From Allosaccharopolyspora coralli (lineage in GTDB: Bacteria; Actinomycetota; Actinomycetes; Mycobacteriales; Pseudonocardiaceae): DNA of 64,000 nucleotides. Below, one piece after another: positions 49,508 through 59,154 of this stretch. A program made the position numbers and the translations under genes. Location of the stretch: assembly GCF_009664835.1 (NCBI RefSeq), contig NZ_CP045929.1, forward strand, positions 4,464,001-4,528,000, written 5' to 3'. The notes under the pieces are model-generated. The model was not told the DNA's origin. It ran no database searches and worked only from the letters and a program-made list of their open reading frames with translations. Within the stretch, counting starts at the first letter, position 1. The number at the start of each line of letters is the position of its first letter.

Positions 49508-50326
49508 TCATTCCTTCGGGTCGTGTCCTCGCCCGAGTTCGACCGAACGGTCCCGTGCGGCCTCGATCGCGTCGATGAGCGCGGCCCGGACTCCGTGCCG
49601 CTCGAGTTCGCGAATGCCGGAGATCGTCGTCCCGGCCGGAGACGTCACCGCCTCCCGCAGCGTCACCGGGTGCCCCTCTTCCCCGTCCCGCAGCATCGCC
49701 GCGGCACCCACGGCGGACTGCACGATGAGTTCGGCGGCGACCGCGCGCGGGATGCCGAGCAGGATCCCCGCGTCGATCATGGACTCGACGAGGTAGAAGA
49801 AGTACGCCGGACCGGAGCCGGACAGCGCGGTCACCGCATCCTGCTGGGTTTCGGGAACGGTGACGACCTTGCCGACGCTGCCGAGCAGCTCTTCGACCTG
49901 CGCGAGGTGCTCCGCGGTCGCGTGCGCACCGCCGGAGATCGCGCTCATGGCCTCCCCGACGAGCATCGGGGTGTTCGGCATGACACGAACGACCGGCACC
50001 CCTTCCGGCAGCCGGTGCTCGTAGGTGGTGGTCGGCAGACCTGCGCACAGCGACACCACCAGCGTCGCCGGCGTGAGCACGGTCGCCATCCGGTCCAGCA
50101 CCGGGTCGATGTCCTGAGGCTTGACGGCGACCACCACGACGTCGGCGCTCTCGAGCGCGGTCGCGACGTCGACGCTCTCCACGCCGTAGCGTTCGGTGAG
50201 TTCGGCGGCCCGCTCCGGGTAACGCTCGGTGAACAGCAGGTCCTTCGCGGAGCGGCCCGAGTGCAGCAGGCCGGAGAGCAGCGACTCCCCGATCTTGCCT
50301 GCCCCGAGTACGGCGATCGTGGTCAT
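49508..50326 (-). CDS. proC: Pyrroline-5-carboxylate reductase
   Basis: 272-residue NAD(P)H enzyme for the last step of proline synthesis. N-terminal IAVLGAGKIGESLLSGLL, VRVMPNTPMLVGEAMSA, SGSGPAYFFYLVESMIDAG and the C-terminal signature LREAVTSPAGTTISGIREL are present. ATG 50326 is the natural start; a longer open frame runs upstream into the divergent ligase gene but is not ProC-like. Confidence 0.95.
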   Translation of the reverse strand: MTTIAVLGAGKIGESLLSGLLHSGRSAKDLLFTERYPERAAELTERYGVESVDVATALESADVVVVAVKPQDIDPVLDRMATVLTPATLVVSLCAGLPTTTYEHRLPEGVPVVRVMPNTPMLVGEAMSAISGGAHATAEHLAQVEELLGSVGKVVTVPETQQDAVTALSGSGPAYFFYLVESMIDAGILLGIPRAVAAELIVQSAVGAAAMLRDGEEGHPVTLREAVTSPAGTTISGIRELERHGVRAALIDAIEAARDRSVELGRGHDPKE

Positions 50327-50455
50327 GCGACTCAGGGTGCCAGAGCGTTCCCGGACCGATCGGCCCACGTCCGACCTTCCCGACCAGCGAGATTCACAGA
50401 TAGCGTGACGGAAACCACAGTGATTCCACCTTGAGCCGAGGGAGTGCCGGTCACC

Positions 50456-52108
50456 ATGTTGAGCACGATGCAGGACAGCCCACTGCTGATCTCCCGGATC
50501 CTGCACCACGGCACCACCGTGCACGGCGACGGCGAGGTCATCACCTGGACCGGGGACGAGCCACGGCACACTCCGTACGCCGCTCTCGCCGGTCGGGTCG
50601 CGCAACTCGCTGCGGGTCTGCGGGAACTGGGAATCACCGGAGATCAGCGCGTCGGCACCTTCCAGTGGAACAACGTCGAGCACATGGAGGCCTATCTCGC
50701 CGTTCCGTCGATGGGGGCCGTGCTGCACACCATCAACATTCGATTGTTCCCCGAACAAGTCACCTACGTCGTCAACCACGCGGAGGACCACGTCGTCCTC
50801 GTCGACGCGACGCTGCTCCCGCTGTTCGCGCACGTGCTGCCGTCGTGCGAGACCGTCCGCCACGTCGTCGTGGTCGGGGCCGACCCGCACGCCGAACTCG
50901 ACTTCGAGCCGCCGTCCGGCGTGCGGGTACACCACTACGAACAGCTGCTGGAGGGACGCCCGACCAGCTTCGACTGGCCCGAGCTCGACGAACGCTGCGC
51001 CGCCGCGATGTGCTACACCTCCGGCACCACGGGCAACCCGAAGGGTGTCGTCTACTCGCACCGTTCGATCACGCTGCACTCCATGCAGGTCGGAATGACC
51101 GACGCCATGGGGCTCGAGCCCGGCGACCTGTCGCTGGCGATCGTGCCGATGTTCCACGCCATGTCGTGGGGCCTGCCGTACGCGGCACTGACGATGGGCG
51201 CGTCGCTGATCATGCCGGACCGGTTCCTGCAGCCGGAACCGCTGGTGGAGATGATCTCGCGGCTGCGGCCCACGAAGGCGGCCGCGGTACCGACGATCTG
51301 GCAAGGCGTCCTGCAACACCTCGACGCCGCACCGGCGGACGTCTCCTCGCTGCGGGAAGTGCTCGTCGGTGGAGCGGCATGCCCGCCGTCGCTCATGCGG
51401 ACCTTCGAGGAGCGGTTCGGCATCAGCATCATCCACGGCTGGGGCATGACCGAGACCTCGCCACTGGGCAGCATCGCGCGGCCTCCGGCGACCGTGTCGG
51501 GCGAGCAACGGTGGGCCTACCGGGAGAGCCAGGGTCGTACCACGGCGGGTGTGCAGGCCAGGATCATCGGTGACGACGACGAGGAACTGCCCAGGGACGG
51601 CAAGAGCGTCGGCGAGATCCAGGTGCGCGGGCCGTGGGTCACCGGCGACTACTACGACCCGCACGGCCTCGAGCGCGCCGAGAACGCGGCAAAGTTCCAC
51701 GACGGGTGGCTGCGCACCGGCGACGTCGGCACGATCAGTCCCGACGGCTACCTGCGGCTCACCGACCGCGCCAAGGACGTGATCAAGTCCGGTGGCGAGT
51801 GGATCTCGTCGGTCGAGTTGGAGAACCTGGTGATGGCCAACGCCGCCGTCTCCGAGGCGATGGTCGTGGGTGTCCCGGACGAGAAGTGGAGCGAACGTCC
51901 CCTCGTGGCCGTGGTGCTCCGCGAAGGCGCGCAGGCCTCACCGGAAGAGCTGCGGGAGTCACTCCGCGGCAGCATCCCCGACTGGCAGCTTCCGGAACAC
52001 TGGACGTTCATCGAGGAAGCGCCGAAGACCAGCGTCGGCAAGTTCGACAAGAAGCGGCTCCGCCAGAGCCACACCGAGGGAACTCTCACAGTCCACCACC
52101 TACGGTGA
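50456..52108 (+). CDS. Long-chain/medium-chain fatty-acid-CoA ligase
   Basis: 550 residues. AMP-binding loop AMCYTSGTTGNPKGVVYSHR near residue 185, IIHGWGMTETSPLGS, and LTDRAKDVIKSGGEWISSVE with the C-terminal lysine TSVGKFDKK. It activates free fatty acids; chain length is not predictable. ATG 50456 has GAGGGAG 11 bases upstream; GTG 50444 is an alternative. Divergent from proC across 129 bases. Confidence 0.9.
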   Translation: MLSTMQDSPLLISRILHHGTTVHGDGEVITWTGDEPRHTPYAALAGRVAQLAAGLRELGITGDQRVGTFQWNNVEHMEAYLAVPSMGAVLHTINIRLFPEQVTYVVNHAEDHVVLVDATLLPLFAHVLPSCETVRHVVVVGADPHAELDFEPPSGVRVHHYEQLLEGRPTSFDWPELDERCAAAMCYTSGTTGNPKGVVYSHRSITLHSMQVGMTDAMGLEPGDLSLAIVPMFHAMSWGLPYAALTMGASLIMPDRFLQPEPLVEMISRLRPTKAAAVPTIWQGVLQHLDAAPADVSSLREVLVGGAACPPSLMRTFEERFGISIIHGWGMTETSPLGSIARPPATVSGEQRWAYRESQGRTTAGVQARIIGDDDEELPRDGKSVGEIQVRGPWVTGDYYDPHGLERAENAAKFHDGWLRTGDVGTISPDGYLRLTDRAKDVIKSGGEWISSVELENLVMANAAVSEAMVVGVPDEKWSERPLVAVVLREGAQASPEELRESLRGSIPDWQLPEHWTFIEEAPKTSVGKFDKKRLRQSHTEGTLTVHHLR

Positions 52109-52120
52109 ACCGCCTTGTGA

Positions 52121-52240
52121 GAGGGAGCGGGTTGATCTGCGTTGGTGGTTCCGTGGCGGAACCTCACCTCGCGGCTGGCTGCGGGATCGTCGACATCAGG
52201 TAGCGCCCTACATCACGTCGACGCAGACCAACCCCGCACG
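52121..52240. repeat. Copy of interspersed repeat family C (ligase-thioesterase gap)
   Basis: A 120-base element whose ends are inverted: GCGGGTTGATCTGCGT faces ACGCAGACCAACCCCGC. Inside, GGTTCCGTGGCGGAACC is a perfect hairpin arm pair. It fills nearly the whole gap between the two convergent genes. Confidence 0.8.
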
Positions 52241-52244
52241 ACCG

Positions 52245-53048
52245 TCAAGCCTGGGCCGGGGTGAGGGCGAGCTGGCGGGACTGGCAGACGAGCCGACCGG
52301 CCGAGTCGAGGACCATCGTGTCCTCGTCGAACCAACCGCCGTGCACCGCCTTGCAGTCGACCACGAGCCGCAGCCAGCCGTTCGCGGGCCGCGCACGCAG
52401 CAGCGAGGTCATCTGGACCGTCGGCGTCCACCCGGTACGACCGAGGTTGAACGTGACCGGGACGGTGAGATCGCCGGCGATGAGCGCGAACAACAGGTCA
52501 GCACGACGGTCGCGAGGCCGCGCCCACAGCCGCAGACGCGGCGGCTGCGTGGTGTCTCCGATCAGGAATCCGGCACCGTCGACGTCGATCCGGACGTCGC
52601 ACGCGCGGTAGACGCCCATCGGTTGGTCGAGCTGAGCGAGGTCGACGCTGTCCGGCGTCGGGTGCGCGGGCATGTCGTCGGGAACGTCCGCCCAGGTGGG
52701 GGCACTGTCAGGCAGGACTCCGAAGGTGACCGTCGCTTCGACACAGCTGCGGCCACTCTGTTCGAGCACGGCGCGGACGACGGTCACGGTGCGTCCGGTC
52801 TTGAGGGTCTCGGAACGCAGCAGCACCGGCCCGATCTTGGGCGCGCTGAGGTACTGGGCGCTGACCGCGAGTGGAGCGAGATCGTGACCGGGCAGCCCGG
52901 CCTCGGCCGCGCGCGTCAGTACCGCTTGCAGGTAGCCGCCGTGCGGGCGGTCGGCGACCGCCCAGTCCGGGTGGAGGTCGGCGATGAAGCTGCCGTCGCC
53001 GAGCGGACGCAGCGGTGTGTCGAGGACGTCGTCCGGCACGTCGCTCAC
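52245..53048 (-). CDS. Acyl-CoA thioesterase, TesB-like double hotdog
   Basis: 267 residues: N-terminal hotdog WAVADRPHGGYLQAVLTRA, ending PVLLRSETLKTGRTV; C-terminal hotdog FNLGRTGWTPTVQMTSLLRA with LRLVVDCKAVHGGWFDED. It resembles the actinobacterial thioesterase family that hydrolyses acyl-CoA. GTG start. It converges with the fatty-acid-CoA ligase, suggesting related metabolism. Confidence 0.82.
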   Translation of the reverse strand: MSDVPDDVLDTPLRPLGDGSFIADLHPDWAVADRPHGGYLQAVLTRAAEAGLPGHDLAPLAVSAQYLSAPKIGPVLLRSETLKTGRTVTVVRAVLEQSGRSCVEATVTFGVLPDSAPTWADVPDDMPAHPTPDSVDLAQLDQPMGVYRACDVRIDVDGAGFLIGDTTQPPRLRLWARPRDRRADLLFALIAGDLTVPVTFNLGRTGWTPTVQMTSLLRARPANGWLRLVVDCKAVHGGWFDEDTMVLDSAGRLVCQSRQLALTPAQA

Positions 53049-53188
53049 AGGACGACCGAATCACGGAACGGATTCATGGCGCGAATTCTACGGGCCGACG
53101 ACGAAATGATGATCTTGGGATGGCGGTTGGCGACACATGCCACAGTCACGCAACCCACCGGACAACACACCGCCACGAGCCTTACCCG

Positions 53189-53298
53189 GAGGGTGCGCGG
53201 ATTGATGTGGGGCGAGGTTCGTCCGCGCTACGCAGACCAGCCACCCGCGGCGAGGAGGGTGCTGAGGTTCCGCCACCCGACCACACACGCACACCCTC
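53189..53298. repeat. Copy of interspersed repeat family C (thioesterase upstream)
   Basis: 110 bases beginning GAGGGTGCGCGGATTGATG and ending ACGCACACCCTC, an imperfect terminal inverted repeat. The middle (GCTACGCAGACCAGCCACCCG, GAGGAGGGTGCTGAGG) matches the copy at 56838 but is shorter, as if internally deleted. Confidence 0.75.
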
Positions 53299-53312
53299 CC
53301 CCCTGACGAGCA

Positions 53313-54206
53313 CTATCCCGGCACGGGTTGCAGGTGGAGCTGGGCGAACACCAACGCCTCGGCCAGCTGTGCCTTGCGCTCCTGCTGCGTCCGAGCCTTG
53401 CGGGTGTTCACCTCGAGTACCACAGCCCCGGTGAACCCGCCGTCCGCGAGTGCCTCACACACCTCAGCGCACGGCATCGAGCCCCGTCCCGGGACGAGAT
53501 GTTCGTCGCGAGGCGCTCCCGTGCCGTCCGCGAGATGCACGTGCGAGACACCGTCGCCCATCCGGTCCATCAGCTGGCGGACATCGGTGTGCGCGGCCGC
53601 GGCGTGGGAGACGTCCAGCGTGTAGTTCCGGTATCCGACGTCGGTCGGGTCGGGTGAGGGCGTGAACGCCGACAATCCGGCCGAGCGGCCGTTGCGCAGA
53701 CGGCTCCACGAGTTCGGCGGACGAACCGGGAACATGTTCTCCACCGCGACGTCGACCCCGCTGGTCTCCTCGAGCTCGGCGACCAGCTCGTCGAACGACT
53801 CCGCGTACCGCCGCTGCCACCGGAACGGTGGGTGCACGACCACCGTGGACGCGCCGAGGTCACTGGCAGCCACGATCGCCCGGCACAGCCGGTCCTGCGG
53901 ATCGGGCGACCACACCCGTTGCGTGATCAGCAGGCAGGGCGCGTGGATCGCCAGGATCGGCATCCGGTAGCGATCGGAGAGTCTGCCGAGCGCGGCGATG
54001 TCCTGGCTCACGGGGTCCGCCCACACCATGACCTCGACGCCGTCGTAACCGAGTTCGGCGGCGATTTCGAACGCCGCCGACGCGGGCTGCGGCCACACCG
54101 AGGCAGTCGACAACCCGATCGGAATCGGCGCGCCGCCCGACGCATCGAACGGCCCTGGCCGGGTGAGCCGGACGGCGGCGTCGGTCGCATCGCTGTCAGC
54201 GGTCAT
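53313..54206 (-). CDS. Sugar phosphate isomerase/epimerase-like TIM-barrel protein (Rv0498-like)
   Basis: 297 residues of the xylose-isomerase-like/AP-endonuclease 2 TIM barrel: [57 protein letters not shown] and [15 protein letters not shown] supply the usual metal-ligand positions. Substrate unknown. AGGA precedes the ATG. It lies 69 bases after the start-side of the next gene in the same direction. Confidence 0.8.
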   Translation of the reverse strand: MTADSDATDAAVRLTRPGPFDASGGAPIPIGLSTASVWPQPASAAFEIAAELGYDGVEVMVWADPVSQDIAALGRLSDRYRMPILAIHAPCLLITQRVWSPDPQDRLCRAIVAASDLGASTVVVHPPFRWQRRYAESFDELVAELEETSGVDVAVENMFPVRPPNSWSRLRNGRSAGLSAFTPSPDPTDVGYRNYTLDVSHAAAAHTDVRQLMDRMGDGVSHVHLADGTGAPRDEHLVPGRGSMPCAEVCEALADGGFTGAVVLEVNTRKARTQQERKAQLAEALVFAQLHLQPVPG

Positions 54207-54275
54207 GTCCTGCCCTGCGCGGGGATGTCGTCGGTCGTGGCGGACCCTCGTCGAGCGACGCGGGAGTTCCTGGCG

Positions 54276-55715
54276 TCATTGCCCGATGAGCAGCAGCGCA
54301 GCCGGTGAGACCGTGCACACCAGCCCGACCAACACGGCGAGCAGCACGGTCTGCACGTCGTCGCCACGGAGGAACTTCCGCGCGACGAGCACGAGCGCAC
54401 CGGTGACGACCAACGCCGCCACGAGCGCCGCGACCGGAATGGTGATCCACAGCCACCGGAAGCAGACCCACAGGATCCCGCCGCCGACCAGGCCAACGCC
54501 CATCTGGGCGGCGAACGTCGCCCACTCACGGCCCGGCGACGCCGACTCCTCCGAGTCGTCGTAGTCGTCGTCGCCCATGCCCGCAGGCCTGTCGTCGGGG
54601 TACTCGTCGAACTCGTCGTAGTCGGCGGCGAACTCATCGCCGTCGGCGTACGCGTCGGCATACCCGTCGAACTCGGAGTTCCCGTCCGCGTACGAGTCGT
54701 CGTAGCCGGTTGCGGTCCCGAACGGCTGCTCGTGCGCCTGGCCGCCGTACGGATCGTAGGGATCTTGCTCGGCCGCACGAGGCAGGTCACCACCCGAGGC
54801 GTACGGGTCGTTCTGCGGCACCGGGACGACGGCCGTGCCCTGCTCGTCGGCCGCGTCGACGGGCGGAAACTGTTCGGTGTGCCCACCGTCCTGAGCCGGA
54901 TTCTGTGGATACAGGGCGGGCTGGCGGGTGGTTTGTTCCTGGTCGGGGGCCGCGGGAGCGGACGCCTGCGCGGAGGCTGCGGACGTCGGCCCCCCGGCAG
55001 CGGCCGCGAACCGTTGAGCCCACACGTTGGCCGAGGGGCCACCGGGCGCTTCGTCCTCGGAAGGCTCCTGCTGCGCCGGATCCGCCGGTTGCCTACCGGG
55101 TGCCGCGGCGGGCGGGGCAGACGGCGGCGGTCCGGACGGCGCAGGCGGTTGCGAAGCCGGTACCGGCGGTCCTTGGACGCGCTGCGACTGGGAGGGCTGC
55201 TGCGGCTCGGGGGGCTGTGCACTGCCGGGCGGCTGAGCACCCTGTTGGGCGCCCCCCGGCTGCTGGGCGGGTGGGGGCGATGCGAGCGGCGGCTGTTGTT
55301 GAGTCGCGGGATGCTGCGGTTGCTGTCCCGCAGGCGCTTGCGGTGGTGCCGACGGCTGCGGCGGTGCAGTTGGCTGCTGCCCTGCGGGTGGTTGCTGTCC
55401 GCCAGGCGCCTGCTGCGCTGCTGGTGGCTGCTGGGCCCCGGGCGGCGGTGCCGGCGCGGACTGCTGCGCGGCCGGGCCGGAGGAGGACTGCGCGTTCGGC
55501 GACACCGGGTGGCCGTCCGCGTCGACCGGCCGCATCTTTCCGCTGTCGGACAGGACCCGGTCGATGATCGCGTGCGGCGCGGTTTCCGTGGGATCCTCGG
55601 CGCGACGGCGGCGACGTCGGGTGCCGGTCTTGCCCGAGCTGTCCTTGCCGTACTCGGCGAGCAGCTCGGCGACCGTGCGTTGCCCGGGCTGCTCGGACCC
55701 GCTGTCGCGATTCAT
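54276..55715 (-). CDS. Pro/Gln-rich membrane protein (Rv0497-like)
   Basis: 479 residues. The N-terminus has VAELLAEYGKD and a basic RRRRRR patch. Residues ~80-300 are Pro/Gln/Ala-rich, 300-390 acidic and Tyr/Asp-rich (YADGDEFAADYDEFDEYPDD), then three membrane helices end the protein. Function unknown; the syntenic mycobacterial gene is Rv0497. ATG 55715 overlaps the ppx stop (ATGA) and was preferred to GTG 55724. Confidence 0.8.
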   Translation of the reverse strand: MNRDSGSEQPGQRTVAELLAEYGKDSSGKTGTRRRRRRAEDPTETAPHAIIDRVLSDSGKMRPVDADGHPVSPNAQSSSGPAAQQSAPAPPPGAQQPPAAQQAPGGQQPPAGQQPTAPPQPSAPPQAPAGQQPQHPATQQQPPLASPPPAQQPGGAQQGAQPPGSAQPPEPQQPSQSQRVQGPPVPASQPPAPSGPPPSAPPAAAPGRQPADPAQQEPSEDEAPGGPSANVWAQRFAAAAGGPTSAASAQASAPAAPDQEQTTRQPALYPQNPAQDGGHTEQFPPVDAADEQGTAVVPVPQNDPYASGGDLPRAAEQDPYDPYGGQAHEQPFGTATGYDDSYADGNSEFDGYADAYADGDEFAADYDEFDEYPDDRPAGMGDDDYDDSEESASPGREWATFAAQMGVGLVGGGILWVCFRWLWITIPVAALVAALVVTGALVLVARKFLRGDDVQTVLLAVLVGLVCTVSPAALLLIGQ

Positions 55716-56749
55716 CGATTCCACCGTGCCCCGTACTGCGCCTTCCGTCCAGTGCCCTGATCAGGTTGTGGGGGTTCACCCACCACTGTGTGCTCCCCGC
55801 CACCGTTCGGAGCCTTCTGGTCCTCGCCGTTGGCGTGGTCCAGCCTCCGAAGGATGATTCCCTCGCGCAACGCCCAGGGGCAGATGTCGAGTTCCCGGAG
55901 TGACAGTGCCCGCATGGTGGCATCCGCCACCAGCGCACCCGCCACGAGCTGGTGGGACCGGGCGGAACTCACCCCGTCGACGGTGGCGAGGTCCTCGGCG
56001 GACATGCGGGTGATGAAGGCGAGCAGCTGACGCAGCCCGGTGTCGGTCAACGAACGGCTCACGCGCTGACCGGCGGAGTTCGGGGCCGCGCCGGTGAGGC
56101 GGGCGAGGGTGCGCAACGTCTTCGACGTCGCGACCACCTTGTCGGGTTTGCCCTGCTTGCGGAAGCGTTTGGCGACGTCGGAGAGCCCGTCGTCGAGACG
56201 TTTGCGGAGGTCCTTGAGCTCGTCCGGACTCGGCGGGTCCTCCCGAACCGTCCGGGACAGGCGCCCCGCGCCCAACGGCAACGACACCGCCATGTCGGGG
56301 TCCTCGTCCACACCGATCGCCATCTCCAGCGAGCCGCCGCCGATGTCGACCAGCAACAGGCGGCCCGCCGACCAGCCGTACCACCGGCGTGCGGCGAGGA
56401 ACGTCAATCGCGCCTCGTCCCTGCCGGAGAGCACCCGCAGCTCGACGCCCGTCTCCGCGTGCACCCGATCGAGCACCTCGTGGGAGTTGTCGGCGTCCCG
56501 GATCGCCGAGGTGGCGAAGGCCATCAGTTCCTGGCACCCGGCATCGAGCGCGTGCCTGCGTGCCGAGTCGACGGAGCGAACGAGTTCGTCGGCCCCGTCC
56601 GCGTCGAGCGTGCCGGTCTGGCCGATGCGCTCCGAGAGCCGCAGCGCGTTCTTCTCCGACGACATCGGCGTCGGGTGGGCACCACGGTGTGCGTCCACCA
56701 CGAGCAGGTGGACGGTGTTGGATCCGACGTCGAGCACCCCTAGGCGCAT
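55712..56749 (-). CDS. ppx: Exopolyphosphatase / Ppx-GppA phosphatase family
   Basis: 345 residues of the actin-like ATPase fold: RLGVLDVGSNTVHLLVVDAH at the N-terminus and LLLVDIGGGSLEMAIG near residue 135 bind phosphates. Homologue of Rv0496 (Ppx1), hydrolysing short-chain polyphosphate or (p)ppGpp. The C-terminal ~30 residues are disordered. ATG 56749 is 7 bases after a TAGGTT -10-like hexamer. Confidence 0.87.
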   Translation of the reverse strand: MRLGVLDVGSNTVHLLVVDAHRGAHPTPMSSEKNALRLSERIGQTGTLDADGADELVRSVDSARRHALDAGCQELMAFATSAIRDADNSHEVLDRVHAETGVELRVLSGRDEARLTFLAARRWYGWSAGRLLLVDIGGGSLEMAIGVDEDPDMAVSLPLGAGRLSRTVREDPPSPDELKDLRKRLDDGLSDVAKRFRKQGKPDKVVATSKTLRTLARLTGAAPNSAGQRVSRSLTDTGLRQLLAFITRMSAEDLATVDGVSSARSHQLVAGALVADATMRALSLRELDICPWALREGIILRRLDHANGEDQKAPNGGGEHTVVGEPPQPDQGTGRKAQYGARWNR

Positions 56750-56756
56750 GGCGGAC

Positions 56757-56762
56757 AACCTA
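56757..56762 (-). promoter_or_regulatory. Predicted -10 element of a leaderless ppx promoter
   Basis: Minus-strand TAGGTT ends 7 bases before the ppx ATG; no ribosome-binding sequence is seen between. Confidence 0.35.
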
Positions 56763-56837
56763 CCGCCAGCGGCGCCACCGTACGCACACCACCAGCACAG
56801 CGTGGCTCACGTCACGTCGCGAGCGTGGCCGGCCCGG

Positions 56838-57014
56838 CGCGACAGATTTCCTCGCCGCTACGCAGATCAGCCACCCGCGGGTTCTCAGCACCCTCCTCGC
56901 GAGGACAGCGATTCTCGCCGCGTAGGGCGCTACTCAAGAAATCGATCCCGCAGCGAGCAGGGCGGGAGAGGTTCCGCCCCCGACCCACCACGCAGACCGA
57001 CCCGCGCACCCGCT
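56838..57014. repeat. Copy of interspersed repeat family C (long form, regX3-ppx gap)
   Basis: About 175 bases filling most of the 274-base gap. It contains GCTACGCAGATCAGCCACCCG, GCACCCTCCTCGCGAGGA, ATTCTCGCCGCGTAGGGCGC, TACTCAAGAAATCGATCCCG and the right end ACGCAGACCGACCCGCGCACC. It closely parallels 59155-59380. Confidence 0.75.
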
Positions 57015-57023
57015 GAGCTCAGC

Positions 57024-57704
57024 TCAGACCTCGAACTTGTAGCCGAGCCCGCGGACGGTGACGAGGTACTTCGGCTCCGCCGGGTCCGGCTCGAGCTTCG
57101 CCCGCAGGCGTTTGACGTGGACGTCGAGGGTCTTCGTGTCGCCGACGTAGTCGGCACCCCACACCCGGTCGATGAGCTGCCCTCTGGTGAGCACCCTGCC
57201 GACGTTGCGCAGCAGGTACTCCAGCAGGTCGAACTCCTTGAGCGGCAGGCTGATCTCCTCGCCGGAGACGGTGACCACGTGGCGCTCCACGTCCATCCGT
57301 ACCGGGCCCGCTTCCAACGCGTCCTGCTCCGGTTCCTCGGCCTCACCGCCGCGGCGGAGCACGGCCCGGACGCGGGCGATGAGCTCCCGCGCCGAGTACG
57401 GCTTGGTGATGTAGTCGTCGGCGCCGAGTTCGAGTCCCACGACCTTGTCGATCTCGCTGTCCCGCGCGGTGACCATGATCACTGGCACGCCGGAGCGCTG
57501 CCGGAGCTGCTTGCACACGTCGGTGCCGCTCATCCCGGGCAACATCAGGTCGAGCAGCACGATGTCGGCACCGTTGCGGTCGAACTCGTCGAGCGCGTCC
57601 TGGCCGTTCGTCGCGACGGCGGGCGTGAACCCCTCCTTGCGCAACATGAAGGTCATTGGATCGGCGAAGGACTCCTCGTCCTCCACGATGAGCACCCTGG
57701 TCAC
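57024..57704 (-). CDS. regX3: Two-component response regulator RegX3
   Basis: 226-residue OmpR-family regulator: receiver with phosphorylated Asp in VLLDLMLPGMSGTDV (about residue 51) and lysine in YITKPYSARELI; C-terminal winged helix with LLEYLLRNVGRVLTRGQLID and GLGYKFEV. In actinobacteria RegX3 answers phosphate starvation. GTG 57704 has GGGAGGAG upstream and overlaps the senX3 stop. Confidence 0.95.
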   Translation of the reverse strand: MTRVLIVEDEESFADPMTFMLRKEGFTPAVATNGQDALDEFDRNGADIVLLDLMLPGMSGTDVCKQLRQRSGVPVIMVTARDSEIDKVVGLELGADDYITKPYSARELIARVRAVLRRGGEAEEPEQDALEAGPVRMDVERHVVTVSGEEISLPLKEFDLLEYLLRNVGRVLTRGQLIDRVWGADYVGDTKTLDVHVKRLRAKLEPDPAEPKYLVTVRGLGYKFEV

Positions 57705-58921
57705 CGGACTCCTCCCGTTTCGACGGCCTGCTGACCGTGCGCAGTGTCGGCGGCGCGCCGCACTGGTGTCGTGTCGTGGTCCGCCTCGTGGACGTCGGCG
57801 TGCACCACGGCGTGCTTCGGCACTCGGAGCGTGAAGGTCGAGCCGGTTCCGGAGCGGCTCCACAGTCTGACCTCGCCACCGTGGTTGGCGGCGACGTGTT
57901 TGACGATCGCCAGCCCGAGCCCGGTGCCTCCGGTCGCCCGGGACCGCGCGGGGTCGACGCGGAAGAACCGCTCGAAGACCCGCTGCTGATCCTGCTCCGG
58001 GATGCCGATGCCCCGGTCGGTGACCGCGATCTCGATGTGGTCGTCGGCGAGCTTGCGGCTGACCGACACGGACGAGCCTGTCGGCGAGTACGAGATCGCG
58101 TTCGTGACGAGGTTGCTCAACGCGGTGGACAGCAGCGTGCGATCGCCGTCGACCTGCAGCCCGCTGGGCTCGTCGAGGTTGACCGTGATGTCGTTCTGCT
58201 CGGCGGCGACCTTGCAGCGGCCGAGCGCTTCCTCCACGACGTCGTCGACCTCGACGGTGGTCATCTCCGGGAGCCGTTCGGCGCCCTCGAGCCGCGACAG
58301 CGCGATGAGTTCGGAGACCAGGGTTCCGAGCCGGGTGGACTCGTGCAGGATCTTGTCGGAGAAGCGGCGGACCTCGTCGGGGTCGCCCGCGGCGTCGATG
58401 ACGGCTTCGGCGAGCAGCGCGAGCGCGCCGACGGGCGTCTTGAGTTCGTGGCTGACGTTGGCGACGAAGTCGCGCCGGGTCGCTTCGAGTCGCACCGCGT
58501 CGGACTCGTCCCCCGCGTCGACGACCGCGTAGCCGTCGCCGAGTGGTCGGACCTCACCCAGCACGGCGGCCGGTCCGCGGCCCCGGAGGGTGCGGTTCAG
58601 CGGCGAGAGGTCGACGGCGACGCGATCTCCCGACTCGACCGCCTGTTCGGCCGCCTTGCTTGCTCGCGGGTCCGCGTGGCTGTCCTTGATGAACCCGAGT
58701 TCGACGGCCTTCGGGTTGTGCAGGACGACGTCGCCGAACTTGTTGAGCACGACGATGCCGTTGCCGTTGGAGTGCACGAGCCGTTGCAGTAGCTCTGCGA
58801 CGGTGGGCCCGTGCTGTTGGTTTCGCTCCCGCCGAGCGAGCAGGCGGGTGAGCAGATGGCCGCCCGCGATGCCGAGCGCGAGAACGACGATCAGCAGGGC
58901 GGCGTAGCCCAATGTGGTCAC
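57701..58921 (-). CDS. senX3: Sensor histidine kinase SenX3
   Basis: 406 residues: one N-terminal membrane helix (YAALLIVVLALGIAGGHLL), a PAS-like domain (NGIVVLNKFGDVVLHNPKAV), the phospho-accepting His in DFVANVSHELKTPVGALALL, and the ATPase boxes NLVTNAISYSPTG, DRGIGIPEQ and TGGTGLGLAIVKHV. It phosphorylates RegX3. GTG 58921; the two genes overlap by GTGA. Confidence 0.95.
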   Translation of the reverse strand: MTTLGYAALLIVVLALGIAGGHLLTRLLARRERNQQHGPTVAELLQRLVHSNGNGIVVLNKFGDVVLHNPKAVELGFIKDSHADPRASKAAEQAVESGDRVAVDLSPLNRTLRGRGPAAVLGEVRPLGDGYAVVDAGDESDAVRLEATRRDFVANVSHELKTPVGALALLAEAVIDAAGDPDEVRRFSDKILHESTRLGTLVSELIALSRLEGAERLPEMTTVEVDDVVEEALGRCKVAAEQNDITVNLDEPSGLQVDGDRTLLSTALSNLVTNAISYSPTGSSVSVSRKLADDHIEIAVTDRGIGIPEQDQQRVFERFFRVDPARSRATGGTGLGLAIVKHVAANHGGEVRLWSRSGTGSTFTLRVPKHAVVHADVHEADHDTTPVRRAADTAHGQQAVETGGVR

Positions 58922-58927
58922 GTCTGC

Positions 58928-58933
58928 ATCGTA
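58928..58933 (-). promoter_or_regulatory. Predicted -10 element of a leaderless senX3 promoter
   Basis: Minus-strand TACGAT ends 6 bases before the senX3 GTG; no ribosome-binding sequence is present. Confidence 0.4.
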
Positions 58934-59154
58934 AGCAGGTCCGCCCGGTCCGGGGCCAGAGTGCACGCCGGTTCCGTGACACCGGTGACACGACGAGGGC
59001 GGGTTCTTCATCTGCACGTCACTCGGGGTGCAGGGACCGTTCACCCTCGCTCGGAAGACGTCCACGAATCAGGGACGCTTGCGACGCTGTGCAGCGACTC
59101 ACCCTGAGTATCACCGTGTCGAATGACACCCATTCACGTGATACGCGAGCTCGC

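Noticed and set aside
56812-57009. Small protein genes in the repeat-filled gaps (for example at 56812 and 59019 on the minus strand)
   Set aside because: The predicted peptides resemble each other only because they translate copies of repeat family C; none has a ribosome-binding sequence or a known domain.
59039-59045. PHO/RegX3 box GTTCACC upstream of senX3
   Set aside because: Only a single half-site is seen; RegX3/PhoP boxes need at least two direct repeats at about 11-bp spacing.
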